The position numbers and the translations under genes were made by a program. DNA of 64,000 bases from the NCBI RefSeq assembly GCF_963675905.1, contig NZ_OY780936.1, positions 682,001 to 746,000 on the forward strand, written 5' to 3'. The notes beneath the pieces are model-generated. The model saw nothing but the letters and a program-made list of their open reading frames with translations. It did no database searches and had not been told where the DNA came from. The stretch's first letter is position 1; each line of letters begins with the position of its first letter. The DNA is from an uncultured Bacteroides sp. GTDB taxonomy: Bacteria > Bacteroidota > Bacteroidia > Bacteroidales > Bacteroidaceae. Shown piece by piece: positions 1 through 8,237 of the stretch.

Positions 1-29
1 ATTGATTAACTCATTAAAACACAACGAAA

Positions 30-578
30 ATGAAAAAATTTAGATGTACAGTTTGCGGTTACGTTCATGAAGGTGATTCAGCTCCAGAAAAATGCCCATT
101 ATGCAAGGCTCCTGCTAGCAAGTTTGTAGAAGTAGAAGAAACTGTAGGTGCTTTAACTTTTGCTGACGAGCATGTTGTTGGTGTAGCAAAAGGTTGCGAC
201 GAAGAAATGATTAAAGACCTTAACAATCATTTCATGGGAGAATGTACAGAAGTTGGTATGTACTTGGCTATGAGTCGCCAGGCTGATCGTGAAGGATATC
301 CTGAAATTGCTGAAGCTTTTAAAAGATATGCATGGGAAGAAGCTGAACATGCTTCAAAATTTGCGGAATTGCTAGGTGATGTTGTTTGGGATACTAAAAC
401 AAACTTACAGAAACGTAAAGATGCAGAACAAGGCGCTTGCGAAGATAAAAAGCGTATTGCTACACGTGCAAAACAACTAAACTTAGATGCTATTCACGAT
501 ACTGTTCATGAAATGTGTAAAGACGAAGCTCGTCATGGTAAAGGCTTTGAAGGTTTATATAACAGATACTTCAAATAA
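30..578 (+). CDS. rbr: rubrerythrin (rubredoxin domain first)
   Basis: Non-haem iron peroxidase that reduces hydrogen peroxide in the cytoplasm of anaerobes, taking electrons from NADH through a reductase. The 182-residue protein starts with a rubredoxin-like iron site (C6-x2-C9 and C22-x2-C25) and continues with a ferritin-like four-helix domain. Its di-iron ligands include the E in 'HFMGE', 'EEAEHA' and 'DEARHGKGF'. The rubredoxin module sits at the N-terminus, the 'reverse' arrangement, not at the C-terminus as in classical rubrerythrin. The gene ends in a strong terminator and appears monocistronic; its promoter lies before the window. Confidence 0.95.
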   Translation: MKKFRCTVCGYVHEGDSAPEKCPLCKAPASKFVEVEETVGALTFADEHVVGVAKGCDEEMIKDLNNHFMGECTEVGMYLAMSRQADREGYPEIAEAFKRYAWEEAEHASKFAELLGDVVWDTKTNLQKRKDAEQGACEDKKRIATRAKQLNLDAIHDTVHEMCKDEARHGKGFEGLYNRYFK

Positions 579-618
579 TAACCAGTGCTAATAGATTGCA
601 TTATAATAGATTTGTTTT

Positions 619-654
619 AAGGTCTACTTCTTATTTATAAAAGGAGTAGACCTT
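619..654 (+). terminator. rho-independent terminator after rubrerythrin
   Basis: A 14-bp stem (619-632 with 641-654, one G-U pair) with an 8-nt loop, followed by a run of T. It lies 41 bases after the rubrerythrin stop codon. Confidence 0.9.
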
Positions 655-763
655 TTTATTTTTAGATGTACACTTTTTTGTGATAATCTGTACAGTCTTT
701 ATTTGTTGTATCCTGATATTTAAGTTTAGCTTAGCTCAATTATTGCACTAAAGATCTGTTTCC

Positions 764-794
764 TTGTAATTCTTAGCTGGATACTTTATTTTTG
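764..794 (+). promoter_or_regulatory. Bacteroidetes-type promoter for the YgbA-like gene
   Basis: TTG at 764-766, 20 bases, then TATTTTTG at 787-794, matching the Bacteroides sigma-ABfr consensus (TTTG-N19-21-TAnnTTTG). Transcription would start near 800. This excludes an in-frame TTG start at 792 and supports the ATG at 828. Confidence 0.7.
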
Positions 795-827
795 CATTTT
801 ATAAATTCTAAATCAGATAGAGGTTTA

Positions 828-1121
828 ATGGGTAAAATTGTTTATGAAAAGAGGATCGTAGAAAAGATGATCCGAATCTATTGCAGGTCGAAGCATGATC
901 AGGAAGAACTTTGCGATGAATGTAGAGAGTTGCTTGATTATGCTTTGTTGCGGTTAGATAAATGTAAGTATAGAGATAAAAAGGGTGCTTGTGGTAAATG
1001 TACAACCCATTGTTATAAGCCAGTGATGCGGGAAAAAATAAAGAGAGTGATGAAATTCTCCGGTCCCCGAATGCTTTTTCATCACCCTCTCGATGCTTTT
1101 CGTCATCTATTGAATAAATAA
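828..1121 (+). CDS. YgbA-like (nitrous oxide-stimulated promoter family) protein
   Basis: Small 97-residue protein of the YgbA family (PF11756), whose E. coli member is induced by nitric oxide; biochemical function unknown. Seven cysteines (C19, C29, C32, C46, C55, C58, C62) could hold an iron-sulfur cluster or zinc, and the C-terminal half is basic. The ATG at 828 is chosen because the promoter ends at 794 and family members begin close to the 'YEKRIVEKMI' helix. It is convergent with the thioredoxin genes; only about 26 bases separate the two stops. Its position beside rubrerythrin and two thioredoxins fits a redox or nitrosative stress role, which is inference. Confidence 0.8.
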   Translation: MGKIVYEKRIVEKMIRIYCRSKHDQEELCDECRELLDYALLRLDKCKYRDKKGACGKCTTHCYKPVMREKIKRVMKFSGPRMLFHHPLDAFRHLLNK

Positions 1122-1147
1122 CCTCTTTTATAAATTTACGATACTAT

Positions 1148-1615
1148 TTATTTTGCCGGTTTTCCAAGAAGAACCTGATCAATAGCTCTTTTAAAGGTAG
1201 ACTTGTCTGCCGATCCTACAATTAATTGAGGATCACCTTTTTGGGGAATAAATAATATGGTAGGCAGATTTTTGATACCAAGAGCGGTTGCTAATTCACT
1301 TTCATTATCAACGTTTACCTTATAAATTACAATCTGGTCTTCGTATTCTTTTGCCAATTCTTTAATAAGCGGAGCTACCATTCTGCAAGGACCACACCAG
1401 TCTGCGTAGAAATCAATAACTACAGGTTTATCTCCTTTGAATTTCCATTCTTTAGTATTATTGTAATCGGCTACGTTTTTCAGGTATAAGTCATTGTTCA
1501 TCTGAATAACGACTCCTTTTTCCGGTTTGCTTTTCTTCTCACCATGAGGTACGGCAAACGAATAAGTAACTATAGCAATAACAACTATAGCCCCAATTAT
1601 TAGTATTTTTTTCAT
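1148..1615 (-). CDS. exported thioredoxin-family protein
   Basis: Thiol-disulfide protein with an N-terminal hydrophobic segment (residues 4-21) that acts as a signal peptide or membrane anchor, then a thioredoxin fold with the active site W73-C74-G-P-C77 and the cis-proline motif 'NLPTIL'. It is expected to reduce or isomerise disulfides on the periplasmic side. It lies 6 bases after a cytoplasmic thioredoxin in the same direction, so the two are probably one transcript. The WCGPC motif indicates a reducing thioredoxin, not a DsbA-like oxidase. Confidence 0.9.
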   Translation of the reverse strand: MKKILIIGAIVVIAIVTYSFAVPHGEKKSKPEKGVVIQMNNDLYLKNVADYNNTKEWKFKGDKPVVIDFYADWCGPCRMVAPLIKELAKEYEDQIVIYKVNVDNESELATALGIKNLPTILFIPQKGDPQLIVGSADKSTFKRAIDQVLLGKPAK

Positions 1616-1621
1616 GCAATC

Positions 1622-1918
1622 TTATTTATATTTTTCTATTATTTCTTTTAGATCTTCAGCCTGCATAACTCCCGATTGCCTCCACAATGGTTCGCCGTTT
1701 TTGAATAACATTAAGGTAGGGATTGACTGAATGCGGTATTTTGCAGCAAGATCTTCATTTTGATCTACATCTATTTTAATAATTCTGGCGGAATCACCAA
1801 TTTGTATTTTCAAGTTCTCGAGAATCGGCTTCATTGTTTTGCATGGTCCGCACCATTCTGCAAAGAAATCAACTAAAACCGGATTACTGCTTTTTATTAC
1901 ATCGTTGAATTTTTCCAT
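1622..1918 (-). CDS. trxA: thioredoxin
   Basis: Cytoplasmic thioredoxin of 98 residues with the active site W22-C23-G-P-C26 and cis-proline motif 'SIPTLM'. The start is placed at 1918, because the in-frame extension upstream (to 1990) is AT-rich leader with no thioredoxin similarity and overlaps a candidate -7 element at 1961-1968. First gene of a two-gene unit with the exported thioredoxin downstream. It should act as a general protein disulfide reductant coupled to thioredoxin reductase, which is not in this window. Confidence 0.92.
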   Translation of the reverse strand: MEKFNDVIKSSNPVLVDFFAEWCGPCKTMKPILENLKIQIGDSARIIKIDVDQNEDLAAKYRIQSIPTLMLFKNGEPLWRQSGVMQAEDLKEIIEKYK

Positions 1919-1960
1919 AGTTACTTTTAGTTTAGTTATTTTATTAGAGATCTTTAGATG

Positions 1961-1968
1961 CAAATTTA
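1961..1968 (-). promoter_or_regulatory. candidate -7 element for the thioredoxin operon
   Basis: TAAATTTG on the minus strand matches the Bacteroidetes TAnnTTTG -7 motif and lies 42 bases before the chosen trxA start. No convincing -33 TTTG at the expected spacing. Confidence 0.4.
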
Positions 1969-2071
1969 AAATAATGTTTGAAGTAAACACATTATTTTCG
2001 TTTATTGTTTTTTGCTATTTTGAAAAAGAAAAACTTTTTGTTTTTTTATTTTCAATTGATGGTTTTTTGTC

Positions 2072-2079
2072 TACCTTTG
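2072..2079 (+). promoter_or_regulatory. candidate -7 element for corA
   Basis: TACCTTTG fits the TAnnTTTG motif about 115 bases before corA. The -33 region is T-rich without a clean TTTG. The implied transcript has a leader of about 105 nt. Confidence 0.4.
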
Positions 2080-2135
2080 CAGCTGAAATCATTTTAAATT
2101 CAAAATGGACGACTATCATAGTAAGGATTAAAATC

Positions 2136-2172
2136 AGAACAGAGGCATTTCGTGACTGAATCCCTTTGTTCT
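2136..2172 (+). promoter_or_regulatory. hairpin in the corA leader
   Basis: Ten-base-pair stem (AGAACAGAGG at 2136-2145 with 2163-2172, one G-U pair) and a 17-nt loop. It ends 8 bases before the strong Shine-Dalgarno GGAGG (2181-2185) of corA. An 8-codon reading frame (2105-2131) precedes it in the same leader. Confidence 0.45.
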
Positions 2173-2192
2173 AAATGAATGGAGGGTAAAAC

Positions 2193-3116
2193 ATGAAAAC
2201 TTTTCTAAGGGGAGCCTTTGGACTAGAGGTTCTGTCTAATTGGGAACCTAATTGCTGGATTAAAATTGAATGTCCAGATACTGATGATTATAATTTTCTA
2301 CAAAAAACACTAAACGTCCCTGAATATTTTCTAGCGGATATTGCCGATATCGATGAACGTCCTCGTGTAGAAACTGAAGATGAATGGACGTTTATTATCT
2401 TACGAATACCCCATCGGCAAGATGACTCCAAAATGCCTTTTATTACTGTTCCATTAGGTATAATATTTAAAGATAATATTTGCATTTCTATATGTCATTA
2501 CCAGACTGCTATGCTTAAGGATTTTATATCATATTACGAACGAAAAAACCTTGGCTTTACAGATACGGTAGATCTTATTTTTAAACTATTCCTCTCTTCT
2601 TCAGTTTGGTATTTAAAGTCTTTAAAGGTTATAAATCAACGGATTGATGTTGTAAAGCGAGAACTGGAACGTTCCATTGAAAATAAAGAATTGCTGGCGC
2701 TTTTCCATTTGGAAAACTGTCTTACTTATTTCATCACATCTTTGAAAGGAAATGAAATATTACTTTCAAAACTGAAATTCAAATTACCAGTTGATGAGCT
2801 TGATGTGGAACTAATTGAAGATGTTGAGATTGAGTTGAAGCAGGCTCACGAATCTGCCAATATATACAGCAATATACTTAGTGGAATGATGGATGCTTAC
2901 TCTTCAATTATCAGCAACAATGTGAATAGCATTATGCGTATATTGACATCTATCTCTATTATTTTAATGTTCCCAACTCTTATTTCAAGTATGTTTGGTA
3001 TGAATATTAAAAATGGTATTGAAGATTCCAACTGGGGATTTGCTTTTGTAGTAGGATTTTCAGTTGTTGTTTGTGCCGGATTCCTTTGGGCCTTTAAGAA
3101 AAAACGCTGGATGTAA
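2193..3116 (+). CDS. corA: CorA-family magnesium/cobalt transporter
   Basis: Inner-membrane divalent cation channel of 307 residues, the usual CorA size. A cytoplasmic alpha/beta domain and long helices (to about residue 240) lead to two C-terminal membrane segments (about 247-268 and 282-301). The first ends in the family signature G-M-N within 'SSMFGMNI', which forms the pore mouth selective for hydrated Mg2+. An unusually clear Shine-Dalgarno (GGAGG) precedes the ATG. Monocistronic as far as can be seen. Mg2+, Co2+ and Zn2+ are all possible substrates; sequence alone does not decide. Confidence 0.93.
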   Translation: MKTFLRGAFGLEVLSNWEPNCWIKIECPDTDDYNFLQKTLNVPEYFLADIADIDERPRVETEDEWTFIILRIPHRQDDSKMPFITVPLGIIFKDNICISICHYQTAMLKDFISYYERKNLGFTDTVDLIFKLFLSSSVWYLKSLKVINQRIDVVKRELERSIENKELLALFHLENCLTYFITSLKGNEILLSKLKFKLPVDELDVELIEDVEIELKQAHESANIYSNILSGMMDAYSSIISNNVNSIMRILTSISIILMFPTLISSMFGMNIKNGIEDSNWGFAFVVGFSVVVCAGFLWAFKKKRWM

Positions 3117-3206
3117 TTAAAAAAATAGAAAGTTATATAAGAATAGTAATCTGATATTCAATATTATACGTAATTGCATTACCTTTACGGGGCTAAACTA
3201 AAGCTT

Positions 3207-3965
3207 ATGCAATTACGTACTTATTACCCCACTGTGGTTCTTTCTGACATTCATTTAGGAACGCCTCATTCTAAGAAAGAGGAGGTGAGTAAATTCCTTA
3301 AATCCATTAAATGCGATAAACTGATTCTTAACGGAGACATTATTGATGGATGGCACTTTAGTAAAGAAGGACTCAGTAAATTAAAACTAAAACATATTCA
3401 GTTTTTTAAAGACGTCATGAAAATGATGGATAACTTTAACACTGAAGTAATATATATCCGGGGAAATCATGATGATTTTCTGGATAATTTTGTTTCGAAG
3501 ACACTCGATAATATAAAGATAGTAAAGGATTACGTTTACGAAAGTCATGGTAAACGTTACTATGTTACTCACGGCGATGTATTCGACTCTGTAACTTCCC
3601 GTATGAAATGGTTGGCAAAGCTTGGCGATCTGGGTTATTCGGCACTTCTTTGGCTAAACGAAAAATACAATGCCCGCAGAATTAAGCATGGCAAACCTTA
3701 TCATTCTTTTTCAAAGGTAATAAAGCAGAAATTTAAGAAAGCTGTTTCTTTTATGTCTGATTTTGAAAATAAACTGGTATCTCTGGCTCGGGTTAAGCAA
3801 TGTGATGGTGTTATTTGTGGGCACATCCATCATCCTGAAAATAGATATTACAAAGATATTCATTATCTGAACTCCGGCGATTGGGTGGAATCTTTGTCTG
3901 CCTTGGTTGAAGATGAACACGGAAACTGGAGGGTGCACCATTATTATGAAGACGTAGGAGTATAA
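3207..3965 (+). CDS. LpxH-like metallophosphatase, copy 1
   Basis: Calcineurin-like phosphoesterase of the UDP-2,3-diacylglucosamine diphosphatase (LpxH) type, 252 residues. Metal-binding motifs appear in order: SDIHLG, GDIIDGWH, RGNHDDF, THGDVFD and CGHIHHPE. The start is set at 3207, where the protein begins exactly like its tandem paralogue at 4151. The two proteins are closely similar throughout. A strong terminator follows, so this copy is expressed alone. It may act on lipid A precursors or another nucleotide- or phosphate-linked lipid. Bacteroides usually encode several such enzymes, so assigning it as the LpxH is not safe. Confidence 0.85.
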   Translation: MQLRTYYPTVVLSDIHLGTPHSKKEEVSKFLKSIKCDKLILNGDIIDGWHFSKEGLSKLKLKHIQFFKDVMKMMDNFNTEVIYIRGNHDDFLDNFVSKTLDNIKIVKDYVYESHGKRYYVTHGDVFDSVTSRMKWLAKLGDLGYSALLWLNEKYNARRIKHGKPYHSFSKVIKQKFKKAVSFMSDFENKLVSLARVKQCDGVICGHIHHPENRYYKDIHYLNSGDWVESLSALVEDEHGNWRVHHYYEDVGV

Positions 3966-4007
3966 ATGAGTCGGAATGGTTGAATCTGAAAATAGCAGAA
4001 TTATATT

Positions 4008-4045
4008 TGAACGCAGGTAATTGAATAATCAATTGTCTGCGTTCA
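4008..4045 (+). terminator. terminator between the two metallophosphatase genes
   Basis: 17-bp stem (4008-4024 with 4029-4045, two G-U pairs), ATAA loop, then a run of eight T. It separates the duplicated genes transcriptionally. Confidence 0.93.
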
Positions 4046-4150
4046 TTTTTTTTGAGCATTTAAATGCTTAAACTTAACAAGATAGTAATATTGCATTCAC
4101 TCTTCTGTAATATAATAAGATGATATTTGTAGAGCAAAAAATAAAATCTT

Positions 4151-4951
4151 ATGCAATTACGAAACTATTACCCCACAGTAGTCCTATCAGACATTCACTT
4201 GGGAACTCCTCACTCTAAAACAGAGGAAGTAACTAAATTCCTTAAATCAATTAATTGTGATAAACTGATTCTTAACGGAGACATTATTGACGGTTGGCAT
4301 TTACAAAAAGGCGGGCTGAATAAGTGGAAACCTAAGCATACCGAGTTCTTTAAAGTAATCATGAAAATGATGGAGAACTTTGGCACGGAAGTTATTTATG
4401 TAAGAGGAAATCACGATGATTTTCTAGATAATCTGGCCCCACTGACACTCTATAATATTAGTATAGTAAAAGATTATATTTATGAAAGTCACGGTAAGCG
4501 CTATTTTGTTACTCACGGCGATGTTTTCGATACAGTAACCACTCAGATGAAATGGCTGGCTAAGCTGGGAGATATTGGTTATTCCATGCTTCTTTGGTTG
4601 AACAAAATCTATAATATTCGCAGAGTGAAACAGGGGAAGCCTTATTACTCACTTTCACAAACAATTAAGCAAAGAGTAAAATCTGCAGTATCTTATATTT
4701 CCGATTTTGAAAAAGAGCTGGTTGATCTTGCCCGGATAAAACGATGTAATGGCATTATTTGCGGCCACATTCATCATCCGGAAAATACCTATTATGAAGA
4801 GATACATTACCTTAATTCCGGAGACTGGGTGGAAACATTGTCTGCTTTGGTTGAGGATGAAAAAGGAAACTGGAGTGTGCGCTACTATGAAGGAGTGCTG
4901 ATACAAGAGAATTTGAATGATATAACAGAAGAAATATACATAGCCTCATGA
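4151..4951 (+). CDS. LpxH-like metallophosphatase, copy 2
   Basis: Paralogue of the preceding gene, 266 residues, with the same metal ligands (SDIHLG, GDIIDGWH, RGNHDDF, THGDVFD, CGHIHHPE). A C-terminal extension of about 15 residues is absent from copy 1. Its stop overlaps the start of the glycosyltransferase by four bases (ATGA), so the two are translationally coupled. This suggests they act in one pathway, for example dephosphorylation followed by glycosylation of an envelope lipid. The pathway is inference. Confidence 0.85.
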   Translation: MQLRNYYPTVVLSDIHLGTPHSKTEEVTKFLKSINCDKLILNGDIIDGWHLQKGGLNKWKPKHTEFFKVIMKMMENFGTEVIYVRGNHDDFLDNLAPLTLYNISIVKDYIYESHGKRYFVTHGDVFDTVTTQMKWLAKLGDIGYSMLLWLNKIYNIRRVKQGKPYYSLSQTIKQRVKSAVSYISDFEKELVDLARIKRCNGIICGHIHHPENTYYEEIHYLNSGDWVETLSALVEDEKGNWSVRYYEGVLIQENLNDITEEIYIAS

Positions 4952-6078
4952 AATTCTTATTTATTGTTCAAGGAGAGGGGAGAGGTCACTTTACCCAAGC
5001 AATTACATTAGAAGAAATGTTGATTAAAAACGGGCATGAAGTGGTGGAAGTCTTAGTTGGAAAAAGTACTTCACGCTCACTTCCGGGATTCTTTAACAGA
5101 AGTATAAAAGCGCCGGTTAAACGATTCTTAAGTCCTAATTTCCTACCATCTGCACAAAATAGAAGAGCAGCTATTGGAAGAAGTGTAGTTTATAACTTGC
5201 TTCAGACGCCTGCATATATTAAAAGTATGATTTATATAAAACAACGCATAGAAGAATCCGGCGCCGACGTGGTTATAAACTTCTACGAACTACTTACGGG
5301 ACTCACCTACGCTTTTCTACGTCCCCGGATTCCTTATGTGTGCATTGGTCACCAGTATCTTTTTCTGCATCGTGATTTCGAATTCCCCCGGAAAAATACC
5401 TTGAGTCTTTTCCTGTTACGCTTCTTTACACGCCTTACAAGCATAGGAAGCTCAAAGAGACTGGCTCTTTCATTTTACAGAATGTGCGATGATAAAAGAG
5501 AGAATGTAACAGTAATACCTCCATTGTTGCGCAGTGAAGTTTTCTCTCTTCAGCCCGAGCAAGGAAATTATATTCACGGATATATGGTAAATTCAGGTTA
5601 TGCAGATAATATTATCGAGTTTAACTCCAGGCACCCGGAACTACAACTACATTTTTTCTGGGATAAACCCGATGCGCCGGATGAGATGAAAGTAACAGAA
5701 AACCTCTCTTTTCATACATTAAACGATGTCGACTTTCTGAAATATATGAGTGGTTGCAAGGCATATGCAAGTACCGCAGGGTTCGAATCTATTTGTGAAG
5801 CAATGTATATTGGCAAACCGGTAATGATGGTTCCTGCACATATAGAACAGGATTGCAATGCTTACGATGCTGTAAGGGCAGGTGCCGGAATTACTTCCGA
5901 CTCTTTCGATCTGGACGAACTTATTGAATTTTCAGAGAATTATACTCCCAACCGTTCTTTTGTTTATTGGGTGAATAGTTGTGAAAGAGTACTACTTGAG
6001 GAACTTGAAGAAAAAAAGATAAACATACAATTTTTGCCATTCCGGCACTATCTAATTATTTTTAGCTATGAAACTTAG
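4948..6078 (+). CDS. GT-B glycosyltransferase, MJ1255/MurG-like
   Basis: Glycosyltransferase of the GT-B fold. The N-terminus has the glycine-rich 'GEGRGHFTQA' loop found in MurG-like and MJ1255/VC2487-type enzymes, and the C-terminal half (about residues 270-300) has a nucleotide-sugar site with 'GFESICEAMYIGKPVMMVP'. Length 376 residues. No signal peptide; probably a peripheral inner-membrane enzyme. It starts inside the stop codon of the upstream metallophosphatase and its tail overlaps the next small gene by 11 bases. Donor and acceptor cannot be read from the sequence. Confidence 0.8.
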   Translation: MKFLFIVQGEGRGHFTQAITLEEMLIKNGHEVVEVLVGKSTSRSLPGFFNRSIKAPVKRFLSPNFLPSAQNRRAAIGRSVVYNLLQTPAYIKSMIYIKQRIEESGADVVINFYELLTGLTYAFLRPRIPYVCIGHQYLFLHRDFEFPRKNTLSLFLLRFFTRLTSIGSSKRLALSFYRMCDDKRENVTVIPPLLRSEVFSLQPEQGNYIHGYMVNSGYADNIIEFNSRHPELQLHFFWDKPDAPDEMKVTENLSFHTLNDVDFLKYMSGCKAYASTAGFESICEAMYIGKPVMMVPAHIEQDCNAYDAVRAGAGITSDSFDLDELIEFSENYTPNRSFVYWVNSCERVLLEELEEKKINIQFLPFRHYLIIFSYET

Positions 6079-6250
6079 AAAAGAAGATTATGTTTTAGAG
6101 CGTACCACTGATGGTGGTTATTACGCTTATTTGTTGTATAATATGCAATGTTGTGCTTATGGAGATACTCCAGACGAAGCATTAGAATATCTTCAGGAAG
6201 GTATAAATGAATATGTCAGTGATATGTATTTGGTAGAAGATTATGTATAA
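6068..6250 (+). CDS. orphan HicB-like small protein
   Basis: 60-residue protein resembling the partial RNase H-like fold of HicB antitoxins: the N-terminal strand pattern 'YVLERTTDGGYYAYLL' is followed by 'CAYGDTPDEALEYLQEGINEYV', the usual 'GDT..EA..' helix. No HicA toxin (short double-stranded RNA-binding protein) lies on either side, and the C-terminal DNA-binding part of full-length HicB is absent. It overlaps the end of the glycosyltransferase by 11 bases and is probably co-transcribed with it. It may be a domesticated or orphan antitoxin; confidence in coding is good, in function low. Confidence 0.6.
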   Translation: MKLRKEDYVLERTTDGGYYAYLLYNMQCCAYGDTPDEALEYLQEGINEYVSDMYLVEDYV

Positions 6251-6339
6251 CTTTACAATTGTGTATCAAAAATAAAATTCTTACTATCGAATAGTTTAAT
6301 AAATTAAATCAAAATTCATAAATCCTATTTTTATTTTTT

Positions 6340-6347
6340 TATCTTTG
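6340..6347 (+). promoter_or_regulatory. candidate -7 element for the AraC-type regulator
   Basis: TATCTTTG matches TAnnTTTG and lies 60 bases before the regulator start. It is followed by a short direct repeat GTTCAAAGTTCAAAT. No clear -33 TTTG. Confidence 0.45.
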
Positions 6348-6407
6348 TTCAAAGTTCAAATATAAAGAATACAATTAAAATCATCAAATAAGAGACTTAA
6401 ACTATTT

Positions 6408-7532
6408 ATGTGGGATTTTTATTCAGATACAATTTTTGCTGCAATAATTGTTTGCTTCTTAACATCTATTTATCTTTTTGCCCGCCGTGATGAGGGTGAG
6501 CGTTCACGAATCTTTTTATCAGTTATCATATTTTATTCCGTATTGAATTACGTTCCCCGTTATTGGGCCGCTACTCATGGGCAGGTTCCAATGCTAGTAG
6601 TATCAGTCCCTGTGCTTTTACTAGCCTTATTCATGATCACATCTTATATAATATATCCTATTGAGGTTGTTTCACCCGGCTGGCTTAATTTTAAGCATAT
6701 TGTTCTGCTATATACTCCCGTTGGAGTACTTTACGGAATATGGCTAATTACATTGTGGTGTGGAGTTAAATATACTGATTTTAGCTCATTGCAAGAAATG
6801 CTTCCCTATATAACGGACTTTAATGTGTGGTTTCGGTTTATATTATGCTTATTGATACTGTGTCCTGTATTCTTCATCTTTTTTGTGCCTTACACTAAAA
6901 AATATTGTAATGTAGACAATAGATGGAAGTGGATATACATGATTATTTTTTCAATAAACACGATTGCCTTTTTATGGATATTATGGGATAGGAGTTTAAT
7001 TTCCAGTACATTATATTATTATATCAGCGTAGGATGCAGTTTGCTAATAGCTTATAGAGAATTATCAACCCGCTTTATCCGAAATCCGATGTCTGAAAAT
7101 CCTTTTCCTGAAATGCCAAGTAAAGTTTTTGAGGAAACATCATATAATTCGAGTGAAGTTGATACTCTTTATGATGAACCAGAAAATAACAATTCCGAAC
7201 TTTTTAGCAGGCTGGATGAATATATGAAGAAAAATGCGGCATGGCGGGATCCGGAACTTACTTTAAACAACCTTTCGTCAATAATGAATACTAACCGAAC
7301 CTCTCTTTCGCTGGCTATCCAGAAAAGTGAATACGGGAATTACACTACATATATAAACAAATTGCGCTTTGACGATTTTGTATATTGTGTAACATCCAAC
7401 TGTTCCGGTAATTTTCAGCAGGCTTTTTACGATGCAGGTTTCCGCTCACGTGCCACTGCTTTGCGCAACTTCCGCCAAATAACAGGTATGACACCTACAG
7501 AATATTTTATGAAAATGAGAACTGAAGATTAA
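6408..7532 (+). CDS. membrane-anchored AraC-family transcription regulator
   Basis: 374-residue protein. About the first 225 residues form some seven hydrophobic segments (roughly 9-27, 36-52, 61-85, 97-117, 140-160, 174-194, 200-218). After a linker rich in E, N and S comes a C-terminal AraC DNA-binding domain (about 275-370) with two helix-turn-helix motifs: 'LTLNNLSSIMNTNRTSLS' and 'QQAFYDAGFRSRATALRNF', ending with the typical 'TGMTPTEYF'. Such proteins couple a membrane signal to promoter binding. It lies immediately upstream of the pilus operon and in the same direction, so it is the best candidate regulator of the repeats at 8238-8317. That link is inference. Confidence 0.88.
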   Translation: MWDFYSDTIFAAIIVCFLTSIYLFARRDEGERSRIFLSVIIFYSVLNYVPRYWAATHGQVPMLVVSVPVLLLALFMITSYIIYPIEVVSPGWLNFKHIVLLYTPVGVLYGIWLITLWCGVKYTDFSSLQEMLPYITDFNVWFRFILCLLILCPVFFIFFVPYTKKYCNVDNRWKWIYMIIFSINTIAFLWILWDRSLISSTLYYYISVGCSLLIAYRELSTRFIRNPMSENPFPEMPSKVFEETSYNSSEVDTLYDEPENNNSELFSRLDEYMKKNAAWRDPELTLNNLSSIMNTNRTSLSLAIQKSEYGNYTTYINKLRFDDFVYCVTSNCSGNFQQAFYDAGFRSRATALRNFRQITGMTPTEYFMKMRTED

Positions 7533-7535
7533 AAA

Positions 7536-7660
7536 AAAATCATCTTCCACCTGCTACTAAATCTATGTTAATGGTTTTATTTCTAGTTGAATATATTAGT
7601 GGAGGATAAACTATATATACATTTTATCTTCCACTAATATTTGATATCTGCTACTAGATT
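7536..7660. repeat. left cluster of AGTGGAAGATAA / AGTAGCAGATA motifs
   Basis: Several short related motifs in both orientations: ATCTTCCACCTGCTACTA (7543-7560), ATTAGTGGAGGATAAA (7595-7610), TTTATCTTCCACTAAT (7623-7638) and ATATCTGCTACTAGAT (7644-7659). The same motif family recurs at 15597-15728, on the other side of the pilus operon and HU gene. Confidence 0.6.
7593..7640. repeat. 18-bp inverted repeat after the AraC-type gene
   Basis: Arms 7593-7610 and 7623-7640 match at 17 of 18 positions (one G-U as RNA), with a 12-nt loop. It can act as the terminator of the regulator gene, but no T-run follows, so a terminator role is uncertain. Confidence 0.75.
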
Positions 7661-8009
7661 ATATAGATTCTAGTTGTTTTTATTGATAAGATTCACAACA
7701 ATTTTAACCATCATGTCTATTTCTTCAGTGCGACTTTCTGCTTTCATTAATGCATAGTTTTGAATTAAATTTATGAGTGCTCTTTTTATTATCTTTTTGT
7801 TCAACTTTTCTTGTTTTTAGTACAGTTTCTCTGTCTGTTGTCCACTATTTTTCTTCTTTATACACAAATTATAATCTAAATATAGGCTATAGTATAATTG
7901 CCGAATATATTTTCTTCTGTAATTCGCGCCAAGGAATTGTCTTTTTCTATAAGAAGAATGGTTTAATACATTCTTTTAAGTTTAAGTAGGCTTTCTTAAA
8001 AAACTATAT
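7661..8009. other. gene-free AT-rich spacer
   Basis: About 350 bases of T-rich sequence between the AraC-type gene and the pilus promoter region. A 70-codon reading frame at 7777-7989 looks non-coding. No RNA gene or promoter recognised. Confidence 0.5.
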
Positions 8010-8072
8010 TGATTAAAAATTATCTTACGCTCTTTTTAAGATATAAAAATAGTGTAAGATAATTTTTAATCA
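8010..8072. repeat. long near-perfect inverted repeat
   Basis: Perfect 19-bp arms (8010-8028 and 8054-8072) that extend inward by a G-U pair and two more pairs (to 8031/8051), leaving a loop of about 19 nt. The sequence is very AT-rich (TGATTAAAAATTATCTTAC). It lies about 170 bases before the direct-repeat operators of the pilus operon. Confidence 0.85.
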
Positions 8073-8237
8073 GTTGCTAGTTTAATGTATTTACAGTAAG
8101 CTATTTAGTGTGTTTTAATTGCAATGGAAGAGATGATGCTTACATGTAAACAAGTGTATTGCTATTGGTCTAAAAAATGTAAATCCCAAACGAAGGATTT
8201 ATGCAAACAGATCCAAAAAATCAAGTTTCAATAGAAT

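Noticed and set aside
1839-2159. 106-codon plus-strand frame across trxA and its leader
   Set aside because: Antisense to the conserved thioredoxin gene and rich in F, I and K; a shadow frame.
7777-7989. 70-codon reading frame in the spacer before the pilus operon
   Set aside because: Composition is simply T-rich (F, S, Y runs) with no domain or start signals; looks like chance.
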